Source of the DNA: Microbacteriaceae bacterium
GTDB lineage: Bacteria; Actinomycetota; Actinomycetes; Actinomycetales; Microbacteriaceae
NCBI GenBank assembly: GCA_025464125.1
Contig: JAODLU010000388.1
Location: forward strand, 1 to 7,017
DNA: 7,017 nucleotides
Direction of reading: 5' to 3'
A model generated the notes under the pieces. It was not told the origin of the DNA. It ran no database searches and was given only the letters and a program-made list of their open reading frames with translations. The position numbers and the translations under genes were made by a program. Below are positions 6,698 to 7,017 of the stretch, piece after piece (within the stretch, counting starts at the first letter, position 1; the number at the start of each line of letters is the position of its first letter).

Positions 6698-7017
6698 ATG
6701 CCTTCGCTTGCTCCGCACATCTCCTCAGTCCCGGCTTCGGGCATCCGCAGGATCTTCGAGATCGCCTTCCAACTCGATGATGTGATCTTTCTGGCGATCG
6801 GTGAGCCTGACCGCCCGGTGGCGCCGCACATCCTGGAAGCGGGCGCCGCGGCCTGGCAGGACGACCTGACGAACTACACGCCAAACGGTGGAATCCCGCC
6901 GCTGAGGCATGCGATCCAGGCCAAGCTCGCCCGGGAGAACGGCATGCTGGTCGACACCGAGCAGATCTGGGTGACAGTCGGTGGCACGCAGGGGCTTTAC
7001 GAGGCGATGAGCCTCAC
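6698..7017 (+). CDS. Class I/II PLP-dependent aminotransferase, 3'-truncated by the window edge
   Basis: N-terminal 106 residues of a fold-type I aminotransferase that moves an amino group between an amino acid and a 2-oxo acid using pyridoxal phosphate. The frame is open from ATG 6698 to the window end. Family marks are VPASGIRRIFEIA (11-23), the substrate-binding strand LAIGEPDRPVAPHI (32-45), the NYTPNGGIPPLRHAI segment (59-73) that precedes the core domain, and VTVGGTQGLYEAM (92-104), which contributes to the PLP-phosphate pocket. The catalytic lysine and substrate-defining C-terminal part are outside the window, so the substrate cannot be named; the sequence resembles the AspC/AlaT-like branch. 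An in-frame TGA at 6692-6694 fixes this ATG as the first possible start. GAGG at 6693-6696 is only one base from the ATG, too near to act as a ribosome binding site, so leaderless translation is likely. The gene diverges from rpsT. Confidence 0.85.
   Translation, partial: MPSLAPHISSVPASGIRRIFEIAFQLDDVIFLAIGEPDRPVAPHILEAGAAAWQDDLTNYTPNGGIPPLRHAIQAKLARENGMLVDTEQIWVTVGGTQGLYEAMSL

Noticed and set aside
6514..6831. Minus-strand open frames opposite the aminotransferase start
   Set aside because: They overlap the rpsT promoter, leader and 5' end and the start of the aminotransferase, and lack family features.
1..7017. Search for CRISPR arrays, insertion sequences, tRNAs, attachment sites or phage genes
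   Set aside because: No spaced direct repeats, transposase frame, tRNA cloverleaf or integrase was seen. The window is accounted for by conserved chromosomal genes.

Overview
This window looks like an ordinary stretch of chromosome from a high-GC actinobacterium. By eye the GC content is well above 60%, with strong G/C preference at third codon positions. Gene order (leuS, comEA, comEC, holA, then a convergent rpsT) and the wording of the proteins fit Micrococcales, most likely Microbacteriaceae. That placement rests on recalled family knowledge and no search was run. I saw no insertion sequence, phage gene, CRISPR array, tRNA or rRNA.

Layout. The window opens inside leuS (leucyl-tRNA synthetase; about the last 690 residues are present) and runs to base 2078. 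A 95-bp gap with a strong hairpin just after the leuS stop leads to comEA (2174-2875), a membrane-anchored DNA receptor. comEC (2875-5193), the DNA-uptake channel protein, overlaps comEA by one base (TGATG). holA (5231-6268), the delta subunit of DNA polymerase III, follows after 37 bp on the same strand. A near-perfect 27-bp inverted repeat separates holA from rpsT (ribosomal protein S20), which is transcribed towards it on the minus strand (6575-6315). A 122-bp divergent intergenic region carries a reasonable rpsT promoter. On its other side, the start of a class I/II PLP-dependent aminotransferase gene begins at 6698 and runs off the right edge.

How the genes relate. comEA, comEC and holA look like one transcription unit downstream of leuS. 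ComEA and ComEC belong to the machinery that binds external double-stranded DNA and moves a single strand through the membrane. HolA loads the replication clamp and probably sits here by conserved gene order. leuS and rpsT are translation genes. The aminotransferase is unrelated in pathway.

Points of interest are modest and mostly concern gene expression. Both comEA and the aminotransferase have an in-frame stop just upstream, no usable Shine-Dalgarno sequence and a -10-like hexamer at the right distance for leaderless mRNA. rpsT starts at UUG, as the autoregulated E. coli gene does. The convergent terminator pairs better in the rpsT direction. The LeuRS zinc-loop cysteines are replaced. I found no convincing evidence of a previously undescribed system.
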